Part shown: positions 8,439 to 18,441 of the stretch, piece after piece | How positions within the stretch are numbered: position 1 is the stretch's first letter | Layout of the letters: each line of letters starts with the position of its first letter | NCBI RefSeq assembly: GCF_000426545.1 | Contig: NZ_AUFO01000019.1 | Span: forward strand, 1-64,000 | Direction of reading: 5' to 3' | From: Paenibacillus massiliensis subsp. panacisoli DSM 21345 | GTDB lineage: Bacteria > Bacillota > Bacilli > Paenibacillales > Paenibacillaceae | DNA length: 64,000 bases | Translations under genes and position numbers: made by a program | Notes under the pieces: model-generated | The model's input: the letters and a program-made list of their open reading frames with translations, nothing else | What the model was told of the DNA's origin: nothing | Databases searched by the model: none

Positions 8439-9475
8439 CCTTGGATTGAGGCAGGCATCTGCTGTGTGGTGCAATGTACATTTCCGCCTTCACGAATAAC
8501 GGCCATGCCGTCTACTGTGCGGATACGACGATTCGGGAACGTCTTGCTCAGCACCTGCTCCGCAAGTCGATCCGTCTCTGCCGCCGTCTCGCCGAATACC
8601 GGTAGAATGATGCCGTCATTGACAAAATAAAAATTAATATAGCTTAGGGTTAATCGGCTATCTTCATAATCTCTTCTCGGTGGCTGCTGAATTTCGATAA
8701 TCTCCAGCTTGCGCCCACGAGCATCGGTTGTGTTACGCAGAATCTCCAGATTTTCACGGCTGATCTCATAGTTCTCATCCTCTGGATCATTGCACACCTG
8801 AATGATGACCTTGCCCGGCGCAGCAAAACAAGCAATATTATCGACATGACCATCCGTCTCATCACCAGATAATCCACGCTTCAGCCAGATGACCTTCTCC
8901 ACTCCTGTGTAACGGTACAGCTGCTCTTCAATGTCAGCTCTACTCATCTGTGGATTACGATTCGGATTCAGAAGACATTCCTCTGTCGTCAGGAGCGTGC
9001 CTTCTCCATCCACGTGAAGAGAGCCTCCTTCCATGACTAGCGGAGCATCAAACTGGGTAACTCCCAGATGCTGCAAAATCTGTGGCGCCACATGATCGTC
9101 CAGATCCCAAGGCTTGTATTTCTCGCCCCAGGCATTGAACTTCCAGTTCACGCCTGCCAGACGTCCATTTGCATCCTGGATGAAGGTCGGACCGTTGTCA
9201 CGCAACCAGGCGTCGTTATGCTCAATTGGTAGCAGCTCTACATTGTCACCAAGCTGGAGTGCACGCACTTGCTCCAGATCAGCAGCATTCACCACTACGG
9301 TGACAGGCTCGAATTCGGCCATCGCTCGGATAATCTCTGCGTAGCCCTCACACACGGAAGCATGGGTGTCAGGATAGACCATGGAGGATTGCACAGGCCA
9401 GGATATAAAAGTACGCTCATGCGGCGCCCATTCTGGCGGCATGCTGTATTGTTGTTCATTTGGATGCATGTTCAC
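8435..9475 (-). CDS. aguA: Agmatine deiminase
   Basis: 346 residues. Porphyromonas-type peptidylarginine/agmatine deiminase fold: PPEWAPHERTFISWP at the N-terminus, GDETDGHVDNIACF with the catalytic His/Asp region, and the nucleophilic cysteine in EGGNVHCTTQQMP near the end. Converts agmatine to N-carbamoylputrescine and ammonia in the cytosol. It is first in the pair with aguB. Its TAG stop lies in the terminal CTAG of the intergenic repeat, so the last residues may have been set by repeat insertion. A second in-frame ATG two codons in is equally possible as start. Confidence 0.93.
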   Translation of the reverse strand: MNMHPNEQQYSMPPEWAPHERTFISWPVQSSMVYPDTHASVCEGYAEIIRAMAEFEPVTVVVNAADLEQVRALQLGDNVELLPIEHNDAWLRDNGPTFIQDANGRLAGVNWKFNAWGEKYKPWDLDDHVAPQILQHLGVTQFDAPLVMEGGSLHVDGEGTLLTTEECLLNPNRNPQMSRADIEEQLYRYTGVEKVIWLKRGLSGDETDGHVDNIACFAAPGKVIIQVCNDPEDENYEISRENLEILRNTTDARGRKLEIIEIQQPPRRDYEDSRLTLSYINFYFVNDGIILPVFGETAAETDRLAEQVLSKTFPNRRIRTVDGMAVIREGGNVHCTTQQMPASIQG

Positions 9476-9651
9476 GGCTCACTTTACTATAGAATTCTGT
9501 ACCTCAAGCTAAGATGCCCTGCAATCAGACAAGATTCAATACACACAATCATCTCGTGACTCACTGTTAACCTTGAAGCTGACTGCAAACTCAAGCTACA
9601 TCATACAATATTATGAGCTTGTCCTCAATGCCTGCCTCATTCCTGGCTTGG

Positions 9652-10350
9652 TTAATTCAGGGTTTTATTCTCGTGATGGGCCTCACCTTGGCTCAACTCC
9701 TTGAATAAATCAGATTTGACGGAGGAGGCTGGAGCCTGTTCCGTCTTTGGCTGCTGTGGCTGTCCTTGTTGCTGGGACTGTGCTTCTGACTGTGTTTGCA
9801 ACTGTCCCTGCTGTCCGTTCCCCCAGTATTGCTCCATTAGAGCCTTGACTTGTCCGAACGTTACAGGCTGTGCTTCGGGCATATATTCGTAGCCGATCAG
9901 ACCATTGGTCTCCACCGTCAGCGTCTTTATATCCTCAAAACGAGCAATTCCTGTCTGCCGTAGCTTCATCTCCAGCTGGTCCACTGTCATCCGTAGCTTC
10001 TTCAGTTCATGCTCCTGCAGCCGTCCCTCGCGAATGACTGTCACTGCGCGGCCGCGCATCAAAATCTCGAACCAATTCCATTTCAGCTCCAAATATTCCA
10101 TCAGTAGCAAAATAACAATGAATGTAACCGCTGCTACCAGAGCCAACCAGATACTCTTATCTGCAATCGGCTGTACGATGACGGTACCAATGGAGATCAT
10201 GATTACTGTGGTGGGAATAGTCATTTGCGAGATGGATTTACGGCCCGCGATTCTCAGAAGCAGCATGGCACCGATAATGACAACGCATGACTTCCAGAAT
10301 TCTTCCCATACTTCATAGAAATTCACCTTGAGCACCTCTATTCTCATCAC
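9652..10350 (-). CDS. DUF421 membrane protein (YetF/YrbG family)
   Basis: About 232 residues. Three N-terminal membrane helices (about 18-90) include the family signature GRKSISQMT; a cytosolic alpha/beta domain follows (RGRAVTVIREGRL to about 185). The C-terminal tail is unusually rich in Gln, Ser and Pro. Several family members are spore-associated in Bacillus, but the molecular role is unknown. The start is uncertain: GTG at 10350, ATG at 10347, or GTG at 10326, which has AGAGGTG upstream. Confidence 0.75.
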   Translation of the reverse strand: MMRIEVLKVNFYEVWEEFWKSCVVIIGAMLLLRIAGRKSISQMTIPTTVIMISIGTVIVQPIADKSIWLALVAAVTFIVILLLMEYLELKWNWFEILMRGRAVTVIREGRLQEHELKKLRMTVDQLEMKLRQTGIARFEDIKTLTVETNGLIGYEYMPEAQPVTFGQVKALMEQYWGNGQQGQLQTQSEAQSQQQGQPQQPKTEQAPASSVKSDLFKELSQGEAHHENKTLN

Positions 10351-10512
10351 TTCACACTTCGCTATTTTCCTTACCCATCAGGATGTGTGCACAACAACGC
10401 TTATAAGTCATTGTGAGTTAAAGCAACGAAAAAGATTCATCTGTATGTACTTTATAAGGCTAGTAATTTGATCCCCTTCCAGGTGAAGCAACAATTCACA
10501 TGAAATAAATAT

Positions 10513-10549
10513 AAGAAAAGAGAACAGATGGAACTCAGCCACCTGCTCT
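10513..10549 (-). terminator. Terminator after the DUF3231 gene
   Basis: Minus-strand stem AGAGCAGGTGG / CCATCTGTTCTCT (10539-10549 with 10519-10531) followed by TTTTCTTATATTT, 35 bp beyond the stop codon. Confidence 0.6.
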
Positions 10550-10583
10550 TTGGCATGCAAGGTATATCCAGTTAGCGCTACAG

Positions 10584-11102
10584 TTACACTTCCACAGCTT
10601 CGAGTCTCTTCACTTGAAGTGGAGGAGGAATCAGCCAGCCTTTTTCTTTCGTTAATTGAAGAATGCGCACACCCAATGCGGCCATCGTCACATGGTATTT
10701 GGCATATAGTGCCCCTATATCCTCTCTAATGCATTGACCCATCATGGAGCTACATGCTGCCAGGCTTGCCGCTGTGTCTACGGCGATCTTGGCTGCAATC
10801 TCTGGGTCTGTAAATCGGGCTCCTGCAGGGATATCCTCTAATTTAACAGCAGGTCTCTCTGGCAGAGCCGGGGATGGGGCAATTCCATTATCCGTCAGCA
10901 GCGTGTCACACTCTTTAATCTCCAGCTTGGCTTGGTCGATCAGAGCCTCTAACGTCTTTCTCAGATCCTTATCGCCTGCATGATTCAGGTACGCCTGATA
11001 ACAAGAGAGTGCTCCTTTGGCCATCATGGATGTCTGCCATACTCCATAGACTTCTCCGTAATGCATTGGTTCATCCTTAGGGTTGCCACTTAGTATTCCC
11101 AT
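10584..11102 (-). CDS. DUF3231 family protein
   Basis: 172 residues from the ATG at 11102, preceded by AAAGGAGTGATATGT; the frame is open 45 codons further upstream across a terminator, which I reject. The sequence (GEVYGVWQTSMMAKGALSCY and the distal VTMAALGVRILQLTKEKGWL) fits a single DUF3231 helical-bundle repeat; many family members carry two. The family is common in endospore formers and looks like a ferritin/coat-protein-like four-helix bundle. Function unknown. Confidence 0.7.
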   Translation of the reverse strand: MGILSGNPKDEPMHYGEVYGVWQTSMMAKGALSCYQAYLNHAGDKDLRKTLEALIDQAKLEIKECDTLLTDNGIAPSPALPERPAVKLEDIPAGARFTDPEIAAKIAVDTAASLAACSSMMGQCIREDIGALYAKYHVTMAALGVRILQLTKEKGWLIPPPLQVKRLEAVEV

Positions 11103-11177
11103 ACATATCACTCCTTTATTTTTAGACTCGTTTAGCTTCTCTGCTTGAGTGATGGAATATGCAGATGAGAATACTGG

Positions 11178-11222
11178 AAAAAGGCCCTTCACTCCATAAT
11201 CACTTCTGGGAGCAAAAGACCC
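11178..11222 (-). terminator. Terminator after the stalk-domain gene
   Basis: Minus-strand GGGTCTTTTGCTCC pairs with GGAGTGAAGGGCC, allowing G-U pairs, and is followed by a T run; it begins 21 bp past the stop codon at 11244. Confidence 0.6.
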
Positions 11223-11243
11223 TACTTCGGTAAACAAAACAAA

Positions 11244-12065
11244 TCAGATCAGCCCAGCTTGCTTGAGGCTATTGATATTGAAATAGTAGCTGTTCTTATA
11301 CTTAGTAACGCCAATTCCATTCACCGTTGCCTTGCCACTGGTACCATTAATGATGCTCTCGTCGAGGGTAAGACGTGCGAATTCTTTTGTATTGGCTACA
11401 AACGGGCCTGTCTTGACGATCAGATCGTTACCTTCCACGATCACATCATAATCATAAGCATCCTCCAACAACTCGCTGGCAAGCCAGCCTTCAGAGATTT
11501 TAGGTGGGATAGTACTTCCTGGCATGGTCTCGGCAATAATCAGGTTTGAATCATCCGAATCAGTATACTCCTTGATCAGCTTTCCACTTTTGTCATAAGC
11601 TCTGAAGACTTTGATCCCGTTGGACGGATAGACACCCGATTCACTCTCCACAAGGACCTGGTTATTCTTATTAAAATCCTTAATAGCCTGCTCCTCGGCA
11701 ATCATGGCATCTGTATTTCGAATTCGACCATCATCAATGGTGTAAATGTCTACATCGGAGCTGGAAGCGGAATTGGAAGCAGAGCCAGAAGTCGCATTCC
11801 CGATCTCAACCTGTTTTTTATCAGCATTCCATCTATAGGGTACGCCTGTGAGATCACCGATTTTAGACAACGGGATATACGTTTTTCCATTGTAGTTCAG
11901 GATAGGATTCGTTTGGTCCTTATACAGGGTTCCGTTCACAACAACCGGACTGTTGAATTCAGTAAGTACATACTGCTTGACCGCAGCATAGGCCGAACCA
12001 CCGAATGATGCCGTTACACCTAGTGCAAAACCAGACAGTAACAAGGCAAAACTTTTCTTCTTCAC
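11244..12065 (-). CDS. Exported stalk-domain (copper amine oxidase N-terminal-like) protein
   Basis: 273 residues with a Sec signal peptide (KKK, hydrophobic core, cleavage near AYAA at about 28). Residues about 48-90 match the small stalk/copper amine oxidase N domain (KTYIPLSKIGDLTGVPYRWN), a wall-associated module very common in Paenibacillus exported proteins. The rest is hydrophilic with a Ser-rich linker at about 93-106 and no catalytic motif I recognise. It stands alone with its own terminator and an AT-rich 200-bp upstream region. Probably extracellular and not an oxidase despite the domain name. Confidence 0.7.
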   Translation of the reverse strand: MKKKSFALLLSGFALGVTASFGGSAYAAVKQYVLTEFNSPVVVNGTLYKDQTNPILNYNGKTYIPLSKIGDLTGVPYRWNADKKQVEIGNATSGSASNSASSSDVDIYTIDDGRIRNTDAMIAEEQAIKDFNKNNQVLVESESGVYPSNGIKVFRAYDKSGKLIKEYTDSDDSNLIIAETMPGSTIPPKISEGWLASELLEDAYDYDVIVEGNDLIVKTGPFVANTKEFARLTLDESIINGTSGKATVNGIGVTKYKNSYYFNINSLKQAGLI

Positions 12066-12271
12066 AACAAAACACGCTCCTTAGCTAGTCAATTCCCATG
12101 ATTGTAAAAAAACTATAAATCTTATATCATCGTATCATTTGTAAATAATTAGGTCTAAACATTAAATTACATTAAACATATAGAAAAATAGCTCTTCACC
12201 TATAAACTAAGAAATTATAATATTTTCATTCTGTCCTGATAGAATCCTCCAATGGCATAGCCTCACACAAA

Positions 12272-12306
12272 AAGATGCCATTACCCGATAGAGGGCAAGG
12301 CATCTT
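12272..12306 (-). terminator. Terminator after the 202-residue helical protein gene
   Basis: Minus-strand AAGATGCC and GGCATCTT pair around an inner TTGCCC/GGGTAA stem, followed by TTTTG; 33 bp past the stop codon. Confidence 0.75.
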
Positions 12307-12338
12307 GATGTTATTCAGTGAATTCATTGGCATCTCAT

Positions 12339-12947
12339 TTAACCCTGAAAGCTTGCAGGGAATTGCTGCACAATTCCTCTTGTCATTACGTCGGCCATCT
12401 CTAGCGCTTGCGGCTCAATCAGCTTATTGGTGGCAACATTCTCCTCATATTTCCCTGCAATACGGGCGGCTACCTCCGCTGTGAGTAGACGCAGATGCTC
12501 ATACATCATATGCCTCCACTCCTCCTCAGACCAATAGGGATTAATTTTGCCTAGAAACGATGCAATAGCATCCGCATTGGCGTACCACCGCCTCTGGGCA
12601 TCTTCCGCCTCCTTGATCTGGTTCGACTTGAGCTTCTGCACTAGCTCTGCGGCAATCGTGAGATGCTCGCGTAGCAAGCGTGCAAATTCCCCTGCTATGG
12701 CTGGACCATAGAGCGGCTTCAGCACCGCTGCAAAATCTTCCGGGTTCTGCAGCAGCCTGGCCGTCGTTGCCTGCTGATCAGGCAGACTGCCCACAATACT
12801 ATTCACTGTCAAACGTGTCCAATAGATATGCTGCTCCCATAATGCACGAAGCGTTCTGTTCAATTCCACCATGGACGGGGTCCACAGATCATGACGGTAC
12901 ACCTGGAAGGAATTCATGTAATGCATGAAAGGCAAGGTAGAATACAT
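12339..12947 (-). CDS. Helical protein of unknown function
   Basis: 202 residues from the ATG at 12947, preceded by AAAAAAGGAGC; an ATG eight codons upstream overlaps that site. It appears all-helical and rich in Trp and Tyr (FQVYRHDLWTPSMVELNRTL, NPYWSEEEWRHMMYEHLRL), with no signal peptide or membrane helix. I recall Paenibacillus homologues labelled acetylglutamate kinase, but none of the amino-acid kinase motifs is present and the length is wrong, so I do not adopt that name. It is probably a stand-alone four-helix-bundle protein. A TATAAT-like box sits just before the ribosome site. Confidence 0.6.
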   Translation of the reverse strand: MYSTLPFMHYMNSFQVYRHDLWTPSMVELNRTLRALWEQHIYWTRLTVNSIVGSLPDQQATTARLLQNPEDFAAVLKPLYGPAIAGEFARLLREHLTIAAELVQKLKSNQIKEAEDAQRRWYANADAIASFLGKINPYWSEEEWRHMMYEHLRLLTAEVAARIAGKYEENVATNKLIEPQALEMADVMTRGIVQQFPASFQG

Positions 12948-13037
12948 GCTGGAGAGCTCCTTTTTTAACATATTATATAGGCGGGCTTTCCATATTGTGC
13001 ATGTACCCAGATTCAGACCTAAGGATCGGTTATCCTC

Positions 13038-15011
13038 TTACAGCTTGAAGCGCTCTACGACCTGCTGCATGTTCTCTGCCATTTTGGACAAGGTATTGGC
13101 AGCAGCATGAATATCTTCTATAGAAGCAAGCTGTTGTTCGGAAGCAGCCGTGACTCCTTGGAAGGATTCCATATTGGCTTGAGCGATGTCGGCTACCTCC
13201 TGTACGGATGCGGATACCTCCTCAGCGCTGGCAGAGATCTGCTGAGTTACAGACGATACATCTTCAAGCTGATCTACGATCTGCTCCGTCGCGGCCTGGA
13301 TATCAGCGAAGGCTTCTGTTGTCTCCTGAGTCACCTGCAGACCATGTGTGACATCGGAGATCACCTGCCCCTCCATCATATGTGCTACATTACGAATCAT
13401 ATCAATCATTTGTGTTATGACGAGCTGAATCTGGTCGGCAGTCCCCTTGGATTGATCCGCGAGCTTGCTAACCTCATTGGCGACCACTGCAAAGCCCTTG
13501 CCCTGCTCCCCTGCTCTGGCTGCTTCGATGGAGGCATTGAGCGATAACAGGTTCGTCTGCTTCGCTATATCCGCAATGCCCTTGCTCATCTCAATGACGT
13601 CGCTGCTATGCTGGTTCAGTTGCTCGATCATGGAAGCTGACTCTCGAACAGAGGTTTGTATAGCCTCCATCTGTGCCTTCATTTCTGATACCTTCCCACT
13701 TCCTAGCTGAATCGTCTGTACTGTCTTCTCTGTCGATGCAAAAATCGTATTCGAGGTGTCTGCAATGCGCGTAATGCCAGCTGACACTTCCTCCATTGCT
13801 CTCGCGCTTTCTCTTGAGACATTCGCCTGGACCTCTGCACCGTCTGCCGACTTCACAACAAGCTCGGTGACATGCTCTACTGCCTTGGAATTCTGCTCTG
13901 TCGTTGCATTCATCTCTTCACTGGATGCGACCAGATGCGAGGACGTATTGGCCAGTTCTTGAATGACCCTCTGTAAGGAAATGATCATTGCATTATAGTT
14001 AGAGGCCAGCTGCCCGACTTCATCCTTGCGCCGCGTATTGATTTGCTCGTTCAGATACCCTTCACTTACCCGCTTCGTAGATACCACCATCTGCTCGATT
14101 GGACGCGTTATCCCGCGAATCACGATGATGAGGATGGCCAACATCACAATAACAGAGACACCGAGCACTATCCACATCGTATACAGAATTGGCTCTGAAG
14201 CCGCACTATACTCATTGATTTTAAGTGCGGTTACAATCTTCAATCCGGTATACTTGTTCGTCATGAAGTTCGTCTGAACCTGTTCACCTGTATCCAGCGC
14301 AAAATCTAGCGTGCCGGAATCGTTCTGCTGAATATAGTCGTATTGACTGCCCTCTACCTGATCCCCGGGGGTCATTGTAGGGTGAGCCATAATTTTATTG
14401 GTCTTGTCCAGAATAAACGCATAACCCTCTGAGCCGACATGTAGCCCACTGATGATGTCATTAATTTTGCCAAAGCTGATCGCGAGCGTTACGCCCCCTT
14501 TGCCATCTGGGAAGGCTCTTGTAATATTCAGATTATAGTTACCTGAAGTCGCCGATATGATGGGGTCAGCTACGGCAGCTTGTGTAGGGTCTACCATCAT
14601 GGTCTTATACCATGAGCGGGTGCGTGGATCATAATCCTGCTGGCCTGGGTCAGGGGACTTCATCCATGCCCCTTGGTCGTTACCGATGACCAGAATTTCG
14701 ATCTCCGGGTGACTGGTCACGAAATTATCAATGATTCTGCGCGCCTCAGGATCGTTCACATCCAATTGCTCCGAGCTAAGCTGCTGGGCTAGTCCGTTAA
14801 CATTGGCTATCTCCATCTCTACTAGCTGATTTAATGCGGCATCCAGAAGCTGCATCTGAGAAACTGCTGACTCATTCAGCTTGACCTGCAGCTGCGTCTT
14901 GGAGCTATTGTATGAGAAGAATCCCACCAACAGACTTGGGATCAACACGGCTACCATCACAAATGCTGTCAGTTTGACTCTTAACGTATTCCATTGAAAC
15001 TTTTTGTTCAT
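13038..15011 (-). CDS. Methyl-accepting chemotaxis protein (dCache sensor)
   Basis: 657 residues from the ATG at 15011, nine nt after GAGGGTG; a GTG four codons upstream sits too close to the ribosome site. Membrane helix 1 (about 11-34), a large periplasm-facing dCache_1-type sensor (about 40-280), membrane helix 2, a HAMP domain, then the cytoplasmic signalling hairpin whose tip reads [20 protein letters not shown]. It senses a small molecule outside the cell and controls CheA. No chemotaxis partner is nearby; scattered receptors are usual in Paenibacillus. Ligand not predictable. Confidence 0.92.
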   Translation of the reverse strand: MNKKFQWNTLRVKLTAFVMVAVLIPSLLVGFFSYNSSKTQLQVKLNESAVSQMQLLDAALNQLVEMEIANVNGLAQQLSSEQLDVNDPEARRIIDNFVTSHPEIEILVIGNDQGAWMKSPDPGQQDYDPRTRSWYKTMMVDPTQAAVADPIISATSGNYNLNITRAFPDGKGGVTLAISFGKINDIISGLHVGSEGYAFILDKTNKIMAHPTMTPGDQVEGSQYDYIQQNDSGTLDFALDTGEQVQTNFMTNKYTGLKIVTALKINEYSAASEPILYTMWIVLGVSVIVMLAILIIVIRGITRPIEQMVVSTKRVSEGYLNEQINTRRKDEVGQLASNYNAMIISLQRVIQELANTSSHLVASSEEMNATTEQNSKAVEHVTELVVKSADGAEVQANVSRESARAMEEVSAGITRIADTSNTIFASTEKTVQTIQLGSGKVSEMKAQMEAIQTSVRESASMIEQLNQHSSDVIEMSKGIADIAKQTNLLSLNASIEAARAGEQGKGFAVVANEVSKLADQSKGTADQIQLVITQMIDMIRNVAHMMEGQVISDVTHGLQVTQETTEAFADIQAATEQIVDQLEDVSSVTQQISASAEEVSASVQEVADIAQANMESFQGVTAASEQQLASIEDIHAAANTLSKMAENMQQVVERFKL

Positions 15012-15228
15012 CGGATACTTCACCCTCTTCTATTCTTCATATTTGCACCATCGTTAGAATCATCGGTTATTCCTGCTGCACTATGAAGAGAGTTTGCGAA
15101 ATTTGTCGATTTTTTTCATCCACTGTCCATCCCAAGCCCCGGATCTCAGACACAGCATGTTGAGCTATAGAAGGCTTCAAGGTAATATAGAATTAGATAC
15201 AGGATGTAAGAACAGAAAGGATTCAGAC

Positions 15229-16020
15229 ATGCTCATCCAACAGCTGAAGTACGCGGAGAACTTGACTATCCAGGAACAGCATATTGCGGCCTATGTACTG
15301 AGTAATCCGGAGGCTGTTTTTACCTCGACGGCTCAGGAGCTGGCACAGCAGACCTACACGAGCTCTTCGACCATTGTGCGCTTCTGCAAGAAGCTTGGTA
15401 CCAAGGGCTACCCGGATTTCCAGCTTCAACTCGCGCTACAATACCCACATTCGCCGCAGAATATTTCTGTATATGAGGACGGAATGAACACGAAGGCGGC
15501 TGACCCGACTATCCTCGCCATGGACAAAGTCCCGTATCTGTATCAGCAAGCGGTAGAGCAGACCCGGCGACTGCTGAGCCACAGTGAGCTCTTGAAGGTA
15601 TATCGCTGGCTACAGGAATGCAGGCGCATTGATATCTACGGAAGTGACTCAAATTATTATCTAGGGCAGCAGGCCAGCAGCAAGTGGAATGAACTCGGAA
15701 AATCGTCGATGGCCTACAACACGGTTAATGTCCACTATATTCGCCAGCTGAATCTGGAGGCACTCCCCTTGTCGCTCATCATTTCCAAAACTGGAGAAAC
15801 TCCAGCGATGCTCGAAGCTGCCAGACAGTTGAAGCATAGACAAGGTAAGACCGTTGCAATTACCTCCCATGCCAGCTCTACACTTGCAAAGCAATGCGAT
15901 GCCGTACTGCTGCTACCGAACTATCGTGGCGACTTCCGCTTGTCCAAGCCATCCTCCATGATCTCCATCATGTACATTTTTGACCTCCTGTACGTATGTC
16001 TCTTGGACAACGATGAATAA
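15229..16020 (+). CDS. MurR/RpiR-family transcriptional regulator
   Basis: 263 residues from the ATG at 15229, preceded by AAAGGAT; the open frame upstream lacks a ribosome site. N-terminal helix-turn-helix of the HTH_6 type (TAQELAQQTYTSSSTIVRFC) and a C-terminal SIS sugar-phosphate-binding domain (about 110-250). Such regulators respond to phosphorylated amino sugars or pentoses. It faces two dehydrogenases of the Gfo/Idh/MocA family on the opposite strand and could control them; both have palindromes upstream. Confidence 0.85.
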   Translation: MLIQQLKYAENLTIQEQHIAAYVLSNPEAVFTSTAQELAQQTYTSSSTIVRFCKKLGTKGYPDFQLQLALQYPHSPQNISVYEDGMNTKAADPTILAMDKVPYLYQQAVEQTRRLLSHSELLKVYRWLQECRRIDIYGSDSNYYLGQQASSKWNELGKSSMAYNTVNVHYIRQLNLEALPLSLIISKTGETPAMLEAARQLKHRQGKTVAITSHASSTLAKQCDAVLLLPNYRGDFRLSKPSSMISIMYIFDLLYVCLLDNDE

Positions 16021-16059
16021 GCCAAGGAGTTGGCAGCCACTGCTGCTTTCCTTGGCTTA
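16018..16059 (+). terminator. Terminator at the end of the MurR/RpiR gene
   Basis: TAAGCCAAGGA (16018-16028, containing the stop codon) pairs perfectly with TCCTTGGCTTA (16049-16059). The following T run is weak (TTATTGCTC), so efficiency is uncertain. It may also serve the convergent dehydrogenase gene. Confidence 0.6.
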
Positions 16060-16154
16060 TTGCTCATATTAGAGGAACCCTGTCCCCGGTATGACCAGAC
16101 ATAGAGAGTGAATTGATAGCAATAGTAATTTCTATTGAAAAATAGCAGCAGAAC

Positions 16155-17144
16155 TCAAGGCTGGGATTGGTCTGCCTGAAAGACGATTCCGGCATGCTGT
16201 CGCGCCCGGTCCAATACCTGCATGACAGAGTAGCTATATTTCAGTAGTTCATAGCATCGCTCCAGGTCCTGACCTGCAATCATATCGTAGAAGGACTTCA
16301 GCTCGTAATATAGCCGATTAGCTTGCGTCTGAACATTGACCTCCTCGGCCTCTTCTCCCAACTTCACCCAGAAGCTCCGGCAACCGTTCGGACCTTCGAC
16401 CACATGCAAATATCCCTTTTCCCCTTGAATCAAGACAAAGTTCATACCTGCCGTATCCTTGGACCCTACACATTCCGCGATAAAATCGGGATACTGCAGT
16501 ACGGCCACCCCTGAGGTGTCGATGCCGTTCGCGTGCTTATTCGCAGTGTAGGCTACGCTGTCCGGACTACCGAACAGATTCATCACAAAATGAATGTTGT
16601 AGATGTTAATATCCATCAGTGCTCCTCCCGAAAATTCAGGATTAAACACATTCGGTGTCTCTCCTACCAGCAGTTGATTGTATTTGCGCGAATACTGGCT
16701 GTAATTACATTGAATAAAGCGAATAGGACCCAGCTTAGGCAAGTATTCTCTTATCACATGATAATTGGGAAGGTGGATCAGGGATATCGCTTCGAATAGC
16801 ATCAGCTTCTTACTCATAGCCAATTCCATCAATACCTTTGCTTCGCGTGCCGTGGATGTAAATGGCTTCTCACAGATCACATGCTTGTCGTGCTCCAGCG
16901 CCCTCCGCGCATATTCATAATGCAGGCTGTTGGGGGAAGCAATGTACACGACCTCCACAGCCGTGTCTGTCAGCAGTCCCTCTAGATCCGTATAGATTGT
17001 GGCGACACCATACTTTTGAGCCAAGGGCTCCGCTGTCTCGCGCTTTCTTGAATACATGGCCGTGCAGCTCACCTGCTGCAATTGACTTGCTGCTGACAAA
17101 AAGCCATCTACAATTGAGCCTGTGCCAATAGTTCCAATTTTCAT
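16155..17144 (-). CDS. Gfo/Idh/MocA family NAD(P)-dependent dehydrogenase
   Basis: 329 residues. N-terminal Rossmann fold (IGTIGTGSIVDGFLSA), then VYIASPNSLHYEYA and HVICEKPFTST with the EKP motif conserved in sugar/inositol dehydrogenases, and a C-terminal GFO_IDH_MocA_C-type sheet (GGALMDINIYNIHFVMNLFG). Oxidises or reduces a cyclic sugar or polyol at the expense of NAD(P). Substrate unknown. A perfect 14-bp palindrome lies about 40 bp upstream of the start. Confidence 0.87.
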   Translation of the reverse strand: MKIGTIGTGSIVDGFLSAASQLQQVSCTAMYSRKRETAEPLAQKYGVATIYTDLEGLLTDTAVEVVYIASPNSLHYEYARRALEHDKHVICEKPFTSTAREAKVLMELAMSKKLMLFEAISLIHLPNYHVIREYLPKLGPIRFIQCNYSQYSRKYNQLLVGETPNVFNPEFSGGALMDINIYNIHFVMNLFGSPDSVAYTANKHANGIDTSGVAVLQYPDFIAECVGSKDTAGMNFVLIQGEKGYLHVVEGPNGCRSFWVKLGEEAEEVNVQTQANRLYYELKSFYDMIAGQDLERCYELLKYSYSVMQVLDRARQHAGIVFQADQSQP

Positions 17145-17182
17145 ACCATATCCCCCAATTCGTAAGTGATCCCCTCACTATG

Positions 17183-17196
17183 ACGTATTAATACGT
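17183..17196. promoter_or_regulatory. Palindrome upstream of the first Gfo/Idh/MocA gene
   Basis: ACGTATTAATACGT is a perfect 14-bp palindrome about 40 bp before the start codon at 17144, a normal place for a repressor operator. No named regulator motif fits with certainty. The nearby MurR/RpiR regulator is one candidate binder. Confidence 0.45.
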
Positions 17197-17313
17197 TGTT
17201 ATATGATATTATTTATTATTGTTATTTCTGAATACCAGCCCATATTGCCCCTAGCAGTAATGAGGCCATTTAGGAATACCTGGTATCAGCTTACTGTGCA
17301 GAACTTGCAGAAC

Positions 17314-18324
17314 TTACTGTGCCTGTCGTGCCACTTCTACTCCATCTGCCAGTACCTTCAGCACATACAGCACTTCTTCATCCTTCACTGGCTTCTCGGC
17401 TCCATGACGAATCGCTTGCTTTAATCCCTCGTACAGCAGGCCGTAGTCTGTGACCTCAGAAGGCACGTGCTCGTTATGCTCTATACCGTCCTCATCCACA
17501 TAGGACAGCTTGCCCCAATTGTCCTCTGACTCCTGCTCGAAGGATACAAGTGTTGGCCCAGTGTGGCCTTTGGCCTGATGACCGCTACTGTACTTCACGA
17601 AGCTTCCCCTGTCACCATGCACCACGAACTTCGGATGATCGATCTTGACGAGCAAGCTGGATTTGATCGTGGCCTTCATCCGTCCATATCTGAAATCAAT
17701 ATCCACATAGTCGTCTGCCTGCCCCGGAGCCACGAGACTTCGCACATCATAATCAATACGATCCGCAGGGCCATATAATGAGATTAACTGATCAATCGTA
17801 TGAACCGCCAGACCATGCAGGAGCCCAAAACCATGCCCTATAGAGTTGGGCCAGAAATAGTCGTAATGGGATTGAATCTCCACGATATTGCCCAGCTTTC
17901 CACTCTCCAGCACTTTCTTCAATGTAAGAAAATCTCCATCATATCTACGATTCTGGTTAGCCATGGCTATAAGCTTGCGGGACCGGGCCAGCTCGAAAAT
18001 CTCCTGTGCTTGCGCTGCATCTGAAGCAAATGGCTTCTCCACAAGCACATGCTTGTCATGCTCCAAGGCCAATCTGGCATACTCCACATGACTATCCACA
18101 TGAGTACATACTACGATCACGTCGATCTCATCATCCATTAGAACTTCCATCAGGTCCGTCGTAAAGTGAATAGCTGGATAATAGCTCTCCCGTTCGGTAT
18201 CCCCGATCCGATCCTCTTCTCTGCGAAAGATCGACTTCACACGGATATCCTCACGGTGCTCCACATAAGGAAGATGGTAATTCACAACGGCATTTCCGAA
18301 TCCGATAAAAGCTATATTCAACAT
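17314..18324 (-). CDS. Gfo/Idh/MocA family dehydrogenase
   Basis: 336 residues from the ATG at 18324, six nt after GGAGGG; upstream in-frame starts are unsupported. Rossmann motif FIGFGNAVVNYH is slightly unusual (GFGNAV in place of GxGxxG with Ser/Lys). HVLVEKPFASDAAQ carries the conserved Lys, and MANQNRRYDGDF with a C-terminal sheet completes the fold. It resembles YhhX/YvaA-type scyllo-inositol or sugar dehydrogenases. It is a paralogue, not a duplicate, of the gene at 16155; each has its own upstream palindrome, so the two may be regulated separately. Confidence 0.86.
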   Translation of the reverse strand: MLNIAFIGFGNAVVNYHLPYVEHREDIRVKSIFRREEDRIGDTERESYYPAIHFTTDLMEVLMDDEIDVIVVCTHVDSHVEYARLALEHDKHVLVEKPFASDAAQAQEIFELARSRKLIAMANQNRRYDGDFLTLKKVLESGKLGNIVEIQSHYDYFWPNSIGHGFGLLHGLAVHTIDQLISLYGPADRIDYDVRSLVAPGQADDYVDIDFRYGRMKATIKSSLLVKIDHPKFVVHGDRGSFVKYSSGHQAKGHTGPTLVSFEQESEDNWGKLSYVDEDGIEHNEHVPSEVTDYGLLYEGLKQAIRHGAEKPVKDEEVLYVLKVLADGVEVARQAQ

Positions 18325-18441
18325 GCTCATCCCTCCTGCTTCAGTAGGTATGGCACTCATGATACTATAAACTTTACCGATGCTGAATGGCTTACAGAGA
18401 AGTTGGCAGTCCCTTACACGGAAAGCCTCCATCCTTCCGAA

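Noticed and set aside
11103..11237. 45-codon upstream extension of the DUF3231 protein
   Set aside because: It would run through the terminator of the preceding gene and has no ribosome site; the ATG at 11102 does.
12339..12947. Acetylglutamate kinase label for the 202-residue protein
   Set aside because: No amino-acid kinase glycine loops or lysines; all-helical and too short. The label on homologues looks like propagated misannotation.
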